Position numbers and translations under genes: made by a program. Below, in pieces: positions 36,690 through 50,194 of a stretch of 64,000 nt of DNA (the first letter of the stretch is position 1; every line of letters begins with the position of its first letter). The stretch is from Adineta vaga (Eukaryota > Rotifera). Under the pieces are notes generated by a model, which saw only the letters and a list, made by a program, of their open reading frames with translations, was not told the DNA's origin and made no database searches. The stretch is from contig CP075496.1 in NCBI GenBank assembly GCA_021613535.1, forward strand, positions 2,170,001 through 2,234,000, in the 5' to 3' direction.

Positions 36690-39600
36690 TTATTCGAGAT
36701 CTGAATCTGTTGATGAAGTTTCATCATGTATAGACCGTTGCCAAGTTTTAAGACGTTGTTCAAGTATTGTTTGCCAAGCATATTGTAGACATTTACTTGG
36801 ATAACGGATTTTATATGGCAGAGTCGGTTTATCTGACAGAAATATCAATGCATCTTGACCTAGATAAACAATTCAAAAAATTCCAATAAATTCGACAGAA
36901 ACTTTCGAAAAAAAACAACATACGTTCATCACTCGATCGAAAATCAACGATTTCATTGAGATAAATTGCATTACAAACTAATGTTAAACGTGTATCAGTC
37001 GTATTTCGTTGTGTTAATAGAAGCATGTCATTTAATAGAACAGCCCATGTCTAAATATCCAAAGAAGAATACTTTGTATCGTTCATAATCAAAAGAATTT
37101 CTCTCTTACCTCAATATAACTTTTATTTTCATTTTGTAGTAAAAGTACACCCGAAAAAATGATATGACGATTTCGTCCTGTAAGTACGACAGGCTAAAAG
37201 AAAAAACGAAAGATTTGTTTTGATGAAAATTCTTTTATTTTTCTCCTCTTACTTGAATCGTTTTTGTAAATTGAAGACGATTTTGCAATTCAATAATATC
37301 ACTATCTTCGGTAGTATTCATTAATGATGATGTTCCACTAGCACTGTTCAATGACATTGTTGTTGTACAATGATGTTGACTTGTCGATGATGATGATGAT
37401 GAAGATGCAGATACATGTAATGAACATTGACGTAATTCTTTGTAAAAGAAGACATTTATTTTCTTTTTTTGGAATGAAAATTTCAATTTACCTTTCAGAA
37501 CATGTAAGAGATAATTTGAATCATTTGCATTTTCGCATGAACAACATAAAACATCTAATTGATTTGCAAGATTATCAATATGATTCAATGGTATTTGCAG
37601 AAACTGTTCCATAGAAAGTGTTGAATGATTTCCGAGAATAAATCGTTGAAAACTAGCACATTTTTTCAATTGTTTCAATTGTGCACAAGCATCGGAATAA
37701 CCCGAAATATAACGTGTAAATGCTTCACAGATCAATTCAATTTTTTCATGAAAAATCTTTCCAATCGAACCGATGATTATTCGTTCTGATAATGTTTGTA
37801 AACGACTTAATTGATATCTTGATATTGCAAGAATCTAAAAGGAAAAAATCACGATTTTTAAAACGAATGAACTCGAATGAGTGATTTGTATTTACTTTTT
37901 CAATATTTTGAAATAATTTTGCATGTTCATTCGATGAAATTAAATAATGTTTCAATGGTCGTGAATATAATTGTACACCGAGTTCAATTTGACTAATAAA
38001 ATCTTTTTCAATATCGATTAAATGTGCAACATCACGTTCATAGGATTCCGAAATGATATTCTGAAAAGAACATTAAAAAAGAAGTAAATGAAGTTTTTCA
38101 TTTCGAATTCTGAGAAACTTACAAATCGATTGTCTTGATCACCATCGGAATATGGATTACTTTCTGAACCAACACCTGATTCACTTCCATCGCTTTGTGA
38201 TTCGGAAATTTTACGATTAATTGGCGACATTAATAACGATTGTTGATAATCGTAATGACGAGAATTTGATGAACAAGTAGAAAATAAATTTCGATTTAAT
38301 GGTTCATGTTGATCAATAGAATTCAAAACAATTTTATCCATTTGAATTACATTCGATGGATTTGTTCGACGATATAATTGAAGAGTGATAGGTAACGGTA
38401 AACTTCTATTAATAAATCGAAAGAAAATGATAAAGAAAAAAAGGATAAGTTTTCTTTTCAAACCTTAATAATTTTTTCACAGCTTTTGCTTGTGTTCGAG
38501 AAACATTGATATCATTTACTTGCAAAAGTACATCGCCTGCCATTGGTCGAGTACATGAAGCACCAATGCCTGTTTTTACTTCACTAATTGTACATGGAAA
38601 TCCTGATGAGAATTGAATTTCATCACGATCATGAAGATTAACCTTCAAAAAAAATTAAATCCAATAATGTTTAGTTTCTTATTTCGAAGCTTCTTCTTAC
38701 ATTTAATACAAGTCCATTTGATTGATTTACATTCTGTAGTTTTTTCGATACAATTCGAGTTGATTTTTTCATTTGTAATGATGAATTGTCCACATTCAAT
38801 GCCATTCGTTTATGTCTACCGATTGATTCTGGTAATAAACAATACCATTTCAATTTCGATGAATTCTAAACAAAACAATCAATCATTTTGCACGTCATAT
38901 TATTCTAATAGAATATATCACTTCAGCTCGATCCATTTCACACATTGATTTAATCGATTTTCTTACCTTGTTCGAACTAGTTGTTTTGAGAAGAGTCTTC
39001 ATATTAAATGACATACATCCGATTAAGTCACTTCTAAAAATATAATATATATATAAACAATAAATGACGAATGAATATCGATATATATATATAATCTCTT
39101 TTTCTTTCTTTGATTCGATAGAGAGATAATCGTCAGACTAACATATGTGTTGTTCAGGGAGAAAAGATAGGGAATCTTCTTTACACGTGTAATAAAGAAA
39201 AGAAACAAAACAAAAATGAAGATGATTCGATTACTGTTTTCACACAAATATCAAAACTTGTCATAATAATGTTCGTTTGAAGATAGTGTTCACTTACTTT
39301 TTGTTCGATACCGATTGATGATACACAGATATTGTTAAACGTTTTGATGAACTTGATAAATTTGTTTTATTCAAAGGTCTTGAGAGAGAGAGAAAAGAAC
39401 AATTCGAATAGATTTTGTTTTCATTTTATTGACTTACATATGAAATTTCTCATCATAAACAGGTGAATTTGTTCCTTGAATGACTTTAGAACATTGATCA
39501 AATTGTTGAGAATAAGTTACTTTAACAAATGTATTCATTTTATCTGAATTATCAAGATTTGTTAATTGACGAGCACGTAATACTGAAGAAAGAAAGAAAG

Positions 39601-39984
39601 AAAGAGAAGAGATTAATTATATTCAAGAGTTCTATTCTTACCGTGCAAGATTAACGTGAAATCATCAGTTTGATTTTCATTTAAAATTGAATATGCAACA
39701 CATAATGAACCTGGAACGAATGATTAAATGAATTTTTTGTGCCTCTTTTTTTCCATGAAAATATTCATACCTCGTTTAGGATGTTTTGATGATGTTGACA
39801 ACGAATTTTCTTTACATGGTTGATCGATAACAGTCGTTTTTGATGGAGATAATACTGTACATGGAACGAAATATTTCGTTTTTTTAACATAATCAACGAA
39901 ATGATTTGTTAATGAACGTTTATTAGATGAAGTTGTTGTTAATAGTAAACCTTCATAATTATGAAGATCATCATTTTGATTCAT
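36690..39984 (-). CDS. C2-PDZ-RhoGEF (DH-PH) protein
   Basis: Fourteen exons join in phase to 758 residues: 39771-39984, 39642-39710, 39438-39582, 39298-39378, 38967-39033, 38701-38865, 38464-38642, 38123-38405, 37896-38060, 37492-37834, 37253-37437, 37110-37193, 36924-37050 and 36690-36859. A C2-like region lies at about residues 75-225 (LRARQLTNLD, then FVKVTYS and NSPVYDEKF). A PDZ domain spans about 235-325 (GFPCTISEV, then GDVLLQVNDINV). A Ser/Gly-rich linker follows. A Dbl-homology domain spans about 400-600 (ERDVAHLIDIEKDFISQI is its CR1 helix). A PH domain spans about 630-750 (VLLTGRNRHIIFSGVLLL, then WAVLLNDMLLL). DH-PH proteins load GTP on Rho-family GTPases; C2 and PDZ suggest membrane or junction targeting. 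The substrate GTPase cannot be told. The ATG at 39984 opens a hydrophilic N-terminus. Confidence 0.85.
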
Positions 39985-40406
39985 GATGATTGAAGGAGAA
40001 GAAAAACAGGAAACGAAATTTCTTATCTGAAATATCAAATATGAGAAATGAGTAAGTGGAAATGAGTTGATATATATATATATATATTTCTCTTTCGAAA
40101 GAAAAATAAACAAAAAAAAATTTTCTTCATTCTAACTATACTTCTCTTTATATATATCTCTTTCGATAGTTTAACCCCCTGTTTCTCTTCTAATTATCAG
40201 TCTGTTTGTGTGTCTGTCTGTCTGTCCAGATATTAGCAGAGACATGCGAAAATACAGCTCCCCTGCTAATCATCACAACAGACAGTCTGATTGACTTAAA
40301 GAATACAAGCAGGACGATTGAGATATGTGATCATTGGACACCAGTACTGTTCGAAAGAGTAGAATGACACAATGAAATTATATCATTCGTTCAATCACTA
40401 GTTTCC

Positions 40407-40431
40407 TTCTCTCTCTCTCTCTCTCTCTCTC
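40407..40431. repeat. (CT)n microsatellite
   Basis: About twelve CT dinucleotides in a row, near the 5' side of the RhoGEF gene. Confidence 0.9.
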
Positions 40432-43400
40432 AAGAGACAGCAGAATTTCGTTGTCTTTTTTTGATTAAAACTACCTCATCTGAAAGCATATGTTCAAATG
40501 AACATACGATGTTTGCTTTTTTCTTCAGTGATCACGCGAAATTCTTTTTAACTGATGAACTTCTTGATGAACATTCTATGATAAGATGCACACATTGATT
40601 TTGAACTCAATTTTGGACGCATGCCATCGATCTATCATCGCGTGTATATGCAAGTATTTGACAATGAGATGTCATTTCGAATTTTTGGACACTTTTTTTC
40701 TCAATAGATAAACAAAAAGGAAAAATGTTCACACATAAAAGTTTCGTTTTGATTATCAAATATCTGAAAAATCATCTCTTAGTGATTTTTATTTTGCACC
40801 TGCTATGTAACTTGTCCTACACTATGTTTATGATAGACTGCGAGAACGAAAAAGCTAATATTTCATTGAATGAAATGAAAGGTATATCTATTTACACTAA
40901 TCCCTATAGATCGGTGATACTTGATTTCAAATGATATACTTAGTGTAATCTAGTCTAATGAGATTTTCTGACGGAAATTTATTCGAAAAATACGATGAGA
41001 ATATTGATACCTATAGAAAAAAAAACTAACTCGTCTATGTCAGAATCGGTTCGGATTATATATATATACCTTAATGACATAATTATTATAAGTGTTCTCG
41101 ATTATCCGTTTGATGGTCAGTTCAATCGTATACTTACTTGAATTGGAAGCAAGTGAATCGTTGTATCGTTTTGTTTTGTGTGTCTGTGTATCATTCTAAC
41201 GATTTCTCGTTATGGGTCATTATTTAAAAAAGGAAATGACAAATCTCCGGAACAGAAATCAAACGATTTTAGCTTAGTCACCTGCCGTTCATCGACATGA
41301 TGATAATGTCATATCTATTTGTATATAAAATGTTCATCAATGATCCCGAACATGAAAAAGAAGGAAACCATCATCATCATCAGTGCGCGCGTTTTCTCTT
41401 TTACGGTAGTATGTAAACAAGTCATGAATGAGTAAATATAAAAACGATCCAATTTCGAAGAGTGTGAAAAAAAAATGAAATTCTCTTACCACGTTTGAAC
41501 GTTGTTAAAACTAATTTTGTTATGATAAGCTGTTTGACTCTTTCTAACAGTAACGATGAAGAAGAAGAAGAAGAAAAAAACGAATAACAAGATTATCTTA
41601 ACCAGATTGAACAATCGAATTTTCTTCTCATGCTCTTTTCGCTTTTGTCGTTAAAGGTGCGAATTTAATTGTCATTCAAACAAGCCGCCTTCGACATCAT
41701 TTTCGAAGGTCATGATAGACAAAATGAGCATGAAGAAAAATCATCCGTTATAGACAACGGCACGTGAAAGAAGATGAATATTTGACATGGCAAAATTTGA
41801 TTAAAATATCGAGTCGGTTAGATTATGAACAATGTGCCGACACGAAAAACAACAGAAGACAAGTTCACAGACATTCATTTATTCATTCATTGAATTCGAA
41901 AAACATGAGATATAGAAAGAGAAAGAATAGCGAGAACAAACGACTACATTTCATGCTTGCTCAGTTAACAAGTTAATGTTAATTTTAATTGATAGAAAAA
42001 ACAAAAACAAGGATTGTTCAAGTGAAACTTCAAGGAAAAAAAACGAAAGAGAAAACGTTTCACTATGTGCGCAAATGACAGGTGAATATTCCCAGGAAAT
42101 GAAAACGAGAAAACGTTCATGTAATCATCATCATCAGTCAAAATGTCCTTTTTCATTTATTTGATGTTCATGTAATCATATTTAATGGTTACTGCTGTGT
42201 TTAGCCGCTATTTACAGAACATATCAAACAAAAGAAGAAATTAATGTTGATAGATATTTTCAAGAAGAAGAAAAAATCATTACATAATGAGAAATTCCTA
42301 TTCGAATACTATACACACATACCTTTCCGTTCGTAGTCGAAAAACGGATATTTTGTTTTCTCTATTTCAATACAATAGAAAAGAAAAATAAGAGATATAT
42401 CATAAGTGTGTGTGTATATGCTGGTGGATATGGAAAAACATCTACTTGAGATTGAGTATTAACAAGCAAATATTGCTACAATACGCCGGAAAAATAACAC
42501 ATCCGTGTTAAAAAAAAAATATGTTCGTAACAGAAGTCGCTTGCTTTTCTTTTTTCGCTGAAAAATATTTTCGAGAGAAATTAAAGTCTATTCGAACTTG
42601 TTAGGGATCAGAATAAAAAGCAAATCAAGGCGTTGTCCTTCGTTTACATTTTACACTGGATGAAAGGACTTAATCCAAATAAGATATAGGACATAAATAT
42701 CAACACTAAGAACAAAGTCCATCTTACAACATCAAATAATATTTCAACTTACCGTTTTAGTTGTTTCACACTTTTAAATATTAATGGAAGGTGTAGAAAG
42801 AAAATCGACTCAAATCTAATGAAAGTAAATTATAATCTTTTTCTTTTTCATCGAAAAAAGGATCGTCCATTTTTCACACTTTAACTCAGCTTAATGCCAT
42901 CAACTAGCACGCACTCGTTGTCTCTGATGTTATTCAATTGAAGAAGCTATCTCTACCTTTCAATTATGTACTCATTTATAAAGCGGGATAAAAAAAATAA
43001 TCTAATGGTCAAGACAACAATCATCGATGATGTAACCACCTGTCGAGTGAATTGGTATTTCATTTGAAGTTTTTCCTACCTAACCTCTTGTCAACGTAAC
43101 GAGTAGGCGTATGGTTAGTTGAATAATCAAAACGCGTGTTTATGAATAGAAAAAAAAGAAGAGAAGAAAACGGTTAGAACCATTACGACATGATCAGAAA
43201 GATTGATAAGAAATTTAAATGTTTATTACAAATGAATTTTTTTCTAAAATTGCGATCATTCATTAAAACGATCATCTCCTCGCTCTCTCTCTCTCTCTGT
43301 TGGCGTCTAATTTTTTACTGCCCAACGGCTGTTCATTTAGTTCGATGAAATCTGCACCTCATCAGGCGTCGCACGTATCCGACACCTGATCACCTCGATA

Positions 43401-44309
43401 TCCACACACACACAAACACACATACATACACTCAAGAGAGAAAGAAAGGGTGGAGAAGCTTTATCATACACACTTATTGTTTTTTCTACAACTGCTCCTT
43501 CATTCATTTATTCTTAATGAGTGCGCACACGTGTATTCTGAAGAGGGAGAAAAGGATGCCCTACGGATGATCAAGCATACAATGTTCACCTACTGTGCTG
43601 TTTACGTCATTGATACAGGTATAACAATTGAGCAATCGTTAGAAAAGAAAGAAGCATGAAGACCAAACTTAAAGAATAAGAATTTATGCAAGAAAAAGCG
43701 AGTCAAGTGTTTAGCATAAATCTATTTCTCTACTTGTTATTCATTGATACTTGAAATAAAAACAAAAACAAGAAAGAATAACAACACTCAACCATATAAT
43801 GAGCATCGAAACGAATATAATTGAACAACATTCTATACCTCTATCTTCGTCTATTTAGACAGATGTTTTCTTTTTAAACCTTGAGAAACTTTACGATCGT
43901 CTTTGTTTTTTTTCTCTGTTCCATTAACTGCATAGAAATCTATATCGATTGACATCTCAATTGTTTCCTTTATTTTGTCATGCTTATCTATTTCTATATT
44001 GACACCTTGAATTTCTATAGAAGTGATAATGGTTCATCTCGAATATTGTTGTCAATCGATATGATAAAAAAACGTTTATTATGAGACACGTATATTTAAC
44101 TTTTACAAAACAGATGCTACTATATTCTATGGAGAGAAAAACGGAATTTCTTATCTTACAAACTTTCTAATATATCAAGTATGAATCGAAATATTTCAAA
44201 AATAAATATCAATTAAAAATGAATTTATTTCAAAACTTACTTGTTTATATATAATTTTCAGTTATTATTCTAATCGTACAATGAATATATAGACACTTGA
44301 AACTTATAC

Positions 44310-44332
44310 ACACCACCACCACCACCACCACT
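44310..44332. repeat. (CAC)n microsatellite
   Basis: Seven CAC trinucleotides in a non-coding region. Confidence 0.9.
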
Positions 44333-46212
44333 TCATACATTCAATGTTTCAACTATATTAAATATAGTTATTCTTTTCGCGTTCAGCTTCTTTTTCTTCG
44401 CTCGTGTTGTTCCTAAAACAAACACTCGCCTCTCACACATTTTTCTTTTTCGCCCTGATTCTCGTCCGTCATGTTGCCTGCTGTATGATCAAACAGACGT
44501 TGTTGAGAAAGGAGCAAAAAGCGTGAAATGTTTCATTTGAAGATCTTCGAACTGATTAACTGAGTGCCGGCATAGAAAAAGATATATCTAGAAATAAACT
44601 ATGTAATTGATACCATCTGTTCGTATCTTCTTCTTCTTCTATACAATGTGATTGTCTTGAATTCAAAATTATTCTCTTTCGATGCAATTGATTTCGATCG
44701 GAAGAATAAAAGAAACGAATATATGTCAAGGAGTATACAAACATTTTAACGCTCTCACCCATCATATTACATGATGACCGGTGAGCATCAAAGTTAAAGC
44801 GGTATGTACGATAAACGGTGTATGTCCTGAAATAACTAACAGAAGTATTATCACACCCTACTATTTGCTGATTGATTTTCTAACTGAACTAAAATTATAT
44901 AAGATAGATAAAATTACCTTAGAGAGAGAGAAACATTCTGAGATAGTATGGTGTTAAAAAAGTCAGTGTGATGATTTGCGTGTTGTTGAATCATTATGTA
45001 TTCATTGTCAATCAAATTCAGTGACGTATGAGAGAGATAGTAAAGTGACAAGTTCCACATAATGATTTCTTGTCATTCTCTATGGAGAAAAAAAAGCAAA
45101 TGTGTAAAATGTTTACATTGACGCATTTAGAAATTAACTAATCAATTGGAAAAGTTTCTCAACACGAAATACAATTAAATAATTAATTTGCTTTTAGAAT
45201 GTGAAAAAATAACAATATTGTTTGATTCTCAGAAAAGAATTCTTGATTAATTATATAATGACATAAATTGTTATTGATCAGATAATAATTTCAATCATAT
45301 TACCGAAAACAAAAGTGTTGACGATTTTCTTTCATGTTTTCTTATAAAAATCTTTTTATCAATCCAACATCTGTCTTAGATTTGTCCTTAAAAAAAGCTG
45401 ATTAATACTGATTGTTATGATAAAAATGAAAATTATCTTGCACTAATCAACTAGATATCTACATGTACTTCTGGTTTTTTAATTGGACGGAGAGAGAGAA
45501 GGAAAAACAGTGTCTATCTATCTATCTATCTACAACATCTAATGAGATACAGTTTTGTCTTAAATCTTTTACAACTGTTGAATTGACTGACGCTTTTCTG
45601 AAAGAATTTTATTTTAAAAAAAAGTGAGTGCTTTATCATGATTCTCCTTGCATTATTATATTGATTAGCTGGAAGAATTTCTTTATTTTGAGCAATACTA
45701 TCAAAACGATAAAATCCAAATGAATTTAAATTATCTTTTGTTAAATTTAATAATAGATCAATTTCTTTAATAATATAAGAAATTTCATTCTGAATTTTAT
45801 CTTACATTGTATCTCATCATTAGTTTAAAAGAAAAGATACTTTTAATATCTCTTCTTTTAGAAAACGAAAAAAAATATCATCCAATATATTGGGGCTAGT
45901 GTGAAGAAACTATACAGTACAATTTTCAGGTCGATACCTTGAGATTTGACGGTGGTATAAACTTAGTAAAGATTACAAAAATAGCTCTGATATGAGATGT
46001 AATGGTAGTGGAGATACGTGACTGAATTCACATGTTCAAGAGAATGGTACATTACAATATTTTTTATCATTGTTAATCGGAAACGAAAGTCATGTATTTT
46101 GATTCAGTAAGATTTTCTAATCAAATTTCTTTCTAAAAACTGATCTATGGCAGAGATTCGAGTAAACTCAATTCAGTCTCACAAATCTTTCCATTTTCTT
46201 TTCATTAAAAGA

Positions 46213-46558
46213 AAAGTGTCGCTCTGGCAGATCAGTGTTGCCACCGATCCACATGATTTCGTCATCGCAACATGTATTTAATCCGCAGGGATTTTTACCT
46301 CTTGGTAAGTTGTAATAAGCAACTTGTCTAGATGAGATATGGAGCAAGACGTTTTTGTTGTCCCTACATCAATTATTTTGGAAGAAGCAAACGAAAAGTG
46401 CAAAGTGTAGAGACATAGTAGATGTCGTGCTCCACACGTCGTGAAGACAAATTGCTTATTAAAACTTACCAAGAGGTAAATACCATCAGAAAAATACATG
46501 TTGCGATGACGAAATCATGCGGATCGGTGACAACACTGATCTGCCAGAGCGACACTTT
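46213..46558. mobile_element. Foldback element with long terminal inverted repeats
   Basis: The left arm (46213-46320) starts AAAGTGTCGCTCTGGCAG. The right arm (about 46454-46558) is its reverse complement with a few mismatches and a small gap. Partial pairing continues inward, so nearly the whole 346 bp can fold back. There is no transposase, so it is a MITE-like or long-TIR non-autonomous DNA element. A clear target duplication was not found; flanks CATTAAAA and CATCTAAAA are only similar. Confidence 0.75.
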
Positions 46559-48769
46559 CATCTAAAATTAAATTGACATCTATTCAAGTGGAATCTTGTG
46601 GGTGTGGGAGATTACACACGTTGGTTGCAAGACTCCTCAAGTGAAGTCAGAAACTTCACTATATTCTCTGAAGAAATGGATCAAATATATAATCAATAAT
46701 AAATAACTCTCTTTATATGCAAAAAAAAGACATTAACTGTCTTCGTATTTCACTGCATTGTTTGAAGTTCAGATAGGCAAAATCAAAACTTTCTTTCTAA
46801 GGAATTTTGATCACTCATGTAGAACTTTGAAGTTATTTTTCGTCATATGTCGATAACTTTAGTCAGTTATGTGATATCATTAGAACGTGATTAAACATGT
46901 ATCGTTTCAAAGGTAAGTTGATGCTGAAACATGCTCATTTTTCAGATCATAAAAGATGCGCACAAAAGTTTCACATTTTATCATCTTCATTGATTACGAT
47001 TTAAATAAGAAGTATGAAGCTATCCTTAATTCGTGTAAAACTACTTATCTGATTGATCTGAGTATCTCAAAGAAATTTTCAATGATGATCATTTTTGGAT
47101 AATTTTACTGAATTTGAATTGGTTGAAATAATTACTACAGTATTCAATGAAAATAGAATGGTGAGAAGATCTCGGAAGAAAATCCATGGATATGAAAGTT
47201 TTTTTTAAAGGTGAAAAATGTGGAATGCAGTCAGTCTTATCCGATTTCAATATTCATTGATGACATGAAGGGTGTTGGTATACGTAGAAGTATATTTATT
47301 CTTGGAACATTATCAGAAAGCGACATACTTCTTCGCTAAATCGAGATTTGAACTGCCAAAAAACTTTCTGAAATGGTAAAAGATCCTCGTGAAAATGGAG
47401 AGGAAGAAGTATAAAATCAATTCAATCGTTCCCTTTAGTTCTAAAAGAAATCTTTATATTACTCACTAACTGAAAATAAGATTTTAATGTGTTTCTATAG
47501 GATTTGTATATATTTTTGCTGATTCTGTACCAGTTCTTGATTCATTAAACTGTTCAAATTGATTTTCATTATAGTAATCAATTGAAATTATAGACAGGAC
47601 AAACAAGTACTTTTCTCGAAACTTATTTGAATGCAAAACCTACAGTTTTATATACGTTGAATTATCATTAAGTTACTACTAAATCGATTCATAGTTTCAT
47701 GTAAGTATTAAAACCTACTAATTAATCCGTAGTTGATCAACTGACTCTCGTATTCTGCTTCATAAAAAATCGTTCACAGTGTATTAATTTAAAATCTTTC
47801 AAAATAGAGTTTACTAGAAGGAAAGTAACATTCTATTGTATATACAATTCGTAGAAGCTGAACTATAATCAATATATGATTTTTACAAAAAGAAATCTTC
47901 GATTGTCGTCAGTCTTTTGTTTTCACGACATGAAACATGAGAGAATTAATTTCAATGTTGCAACCCGTATTCACTCTAGACTAAGCTTTAAGATTCTTTA
48001 TATTTATTAATACATTTAAGACAGACTAGATGATCGAAAATTCAAACAACACAGTCGGAGATAATAACAAAGAATACTAAATATAAAAACCTATTGTTTG
48101 TCTCAAAAAATATCTTCGGAGTGAATTCAAAGATTAAAACGTTCTATGGAATTCAGAGCAATTATATATTCAACATATAATGTAAAGAAATGAATAAAAT
48201 ATTATGTTTTGCAATAGATCTACCTAAGTGACAAAATTTTTGATGAAAGAAAAGCTTGTGTATATATTATTGGGGGTCACAGCAGCCTATGTTAGAAAAT
48301 CAGGACATTTGAAACGTATGCTGATGCTTTTGTTCGGTATGAAATTTACATAGAAGTGGGAAAAGTGTAACGATGGACAGTCAATACTACAACATTCATT
48401 GCTTTAATAAAAGTCAAAAATGATCCAGAGAAAAAATACAAAAAAATTGAATCAAATGATGAATCGACGCTAGCGAGACTTCATTTTATACTTTTCTTCT
48501 TTCGAACAAATTTTAAGAGGATTCTTGTCTGATTCCAGCAAGAACTAAATGTTGTCATTTGTCAAAGAAGAATCTTTAAAACATTTATCTGTTATTGAGA
48601 AAAACAATTTTTTTCTAGATATTCGTCTAGTATATTGTAATGTAACGGTAAGTAATAATTTTAAACTAACTAGATGGTATGTATTATAATATTTCACACG
48701 GATTTAATTAAATCATTACTATTTAAGAATGATTTTTTACGATATCTCAAACGTCTTCAACCTTTAGTT
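46559..48769. other. Gene-poor stretch, about 2.2 kb
   Basis: AT-rich, with no supported gene. It may include unrecognisable 5' parts of the transposase relic that follows, since short coding-like patches appear near 47220-47420 and 48230-48370. Confidence 0.45.
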
Positions 48770-49480
48770 TGAAAAGAAGAAACTTCCCGAACAAGTAATA
48801 TGTGCCTTGCACCACATGTTCCACATTTATTAACTAATGAAGAGGTGAATTGAGTTGATGCTAAATGGCATGCTTATCAGATAACTGATACATCAGAAGA
48901 ATATTTCAGAAACGTTCGAGTTTTTCCGGACAATTTCATTGAATGTTTATTCATTGATAAATATTTTCTACTACTGCACCACAATATGAAGTATTAACCA
49001 AAATCGTGAAATGCTCATTATCTTTATCTAATGGCAACAGTGATTTCGAAAGAGCGAGATGTCTTCAAAAATCATCATCTTGTATTAGATGAAGTATCTA
49101 TTTATGGTTTAGAAGCTACGAAAGCTGGTGTTAAAATTCATGCAGAGAGCATAGTGTACTGATGTAGTCGAGATGTCGTATTTTTCATATTTTATACGTT
49201 ATACAGAAGACAATGAACAAAAACAGAAATTAATTGAAAATGAGGACTCGATGCTGAACATGAATGATTAGAAGAAAAAGAAACTTAATTGATAAACGAA
49301 TAAAAGAGTTGACAAGAAGAATTGATTAAAGCGACTAAAATGTTGGACGAAGGAACCACAAGACTTGCTGCAACTATGAAGAATAAAAAAGTTTGAGAAT
49401 ATCAGTACACCCGAAGTACTGATGAGAGCTGCTAATGCTAAATTAGCTGATATGAAAACTTGAACCAATATTAAGAGAAA
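48770..49480 (+). pseudogene. Transposase-like relic, hAT-type C-terminal region (tentative)
   Basis: With several frame changes, the plus strand reads in order: a segment containing SLSNGNSDFERA, like the dimerisation region of hAT-like transposases; then LDEVSIYGLEATKAG; then STPEVLMRAANAKLADM near 49400-49460. Stops and shifts every 60-150 bases make it dead. The family call rests on a short similarity to the usual S-L-S-x-x-N-A-D-x-E-R pattern and could be wrong. Confidence 0.4.
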
Positions 49481-49986
49481 AACAGGAAAAATGAATAATT
49501 CAAATAAATATGTTTTGAACATTATCTTTCATTTCTCTCAAAAATATTATAAACATATTTTTTGTATAAATTTCAAGAATAGAAGGAGTGAAATAATAGA
49601 CAAATTGATACTTATCCAAACTTGCTATGGGAACAGATCGTAAAATATCAGGAAGACAAGCAGGCTGTCAGGCTTGCTAATATTATATATGAAAATAATA
49701 TGAAGATCTCATGAATAACATAATCTTCAATGTGATGTAGAAAATTTACTCTACAATCGGCTCAAAAGTCAAGATAATGTATTCTCTTCTCTATTTGTAC
49801 CGTTCGCTTCGTCTTTTCATACATGAATACAAGATAAAACGATTTTTCTCATACGATATGATTACACTACCATACATAAACAGACTTTCACTTGTCATTC
49901 ACTTAATACTCATCTTAACATAGTGAACTGTTCCACACTATTTTAAGATGATATCTTTTTTCTGAGTTTCTTCGTCTCTGTCCATT

Positions 49987-50038
49987 TATATGATGAATGA
50001 TTCTTTTGTCGTGACACACATGAATCATTCATCATATA
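49987..50038. repeat. Hairpin downstream of ART-TPR copy A
   Basis: A perfect 17-bp inverted repeat (49987-50003 and 50022-50038) with an 18-nt loop, about 160 bp beyond the stop of copy A. It belongs to a 3' flank shared with copy B. Confidence 0.85.
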
Positions 50039-50194
50039 TATGTCTAGTACAGACATGTATTGTTTGCATCACTACGGTGGGTGATACTGCCCAGTTAGTG
50101 TTCTTAAAACAGTGAGCAGAGTTTTTCTGCACACACACGATTTATTTATTTCATAGTTCTCTCTTTATTACAGAAAAATAAAATAAAACACGAA

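Larger units (their letters stand above)
39985..46212. other. Gene-poor stretch, about 6.2 kb
   Basis: AT-rich DNA with simple repeats and no ORF that looks coding. It includes the promoter of the RhoGEF gene at its left end. All ORFs above 60 codons are low complexity, rich in Lys, Phe and Ile, and without domains. Confidence 0.6.

Noticed and set aside
43450-43659. 69-codon ORF in the gene-poor region
   Set aside because: No domain, no splice context, and composition like the surrounding non-coding DNA.
46278-46499. 73-codon minus-strand ORF
   Set aside because: It lies within the arms and loop of the foldback element and has no similarity to a protein.
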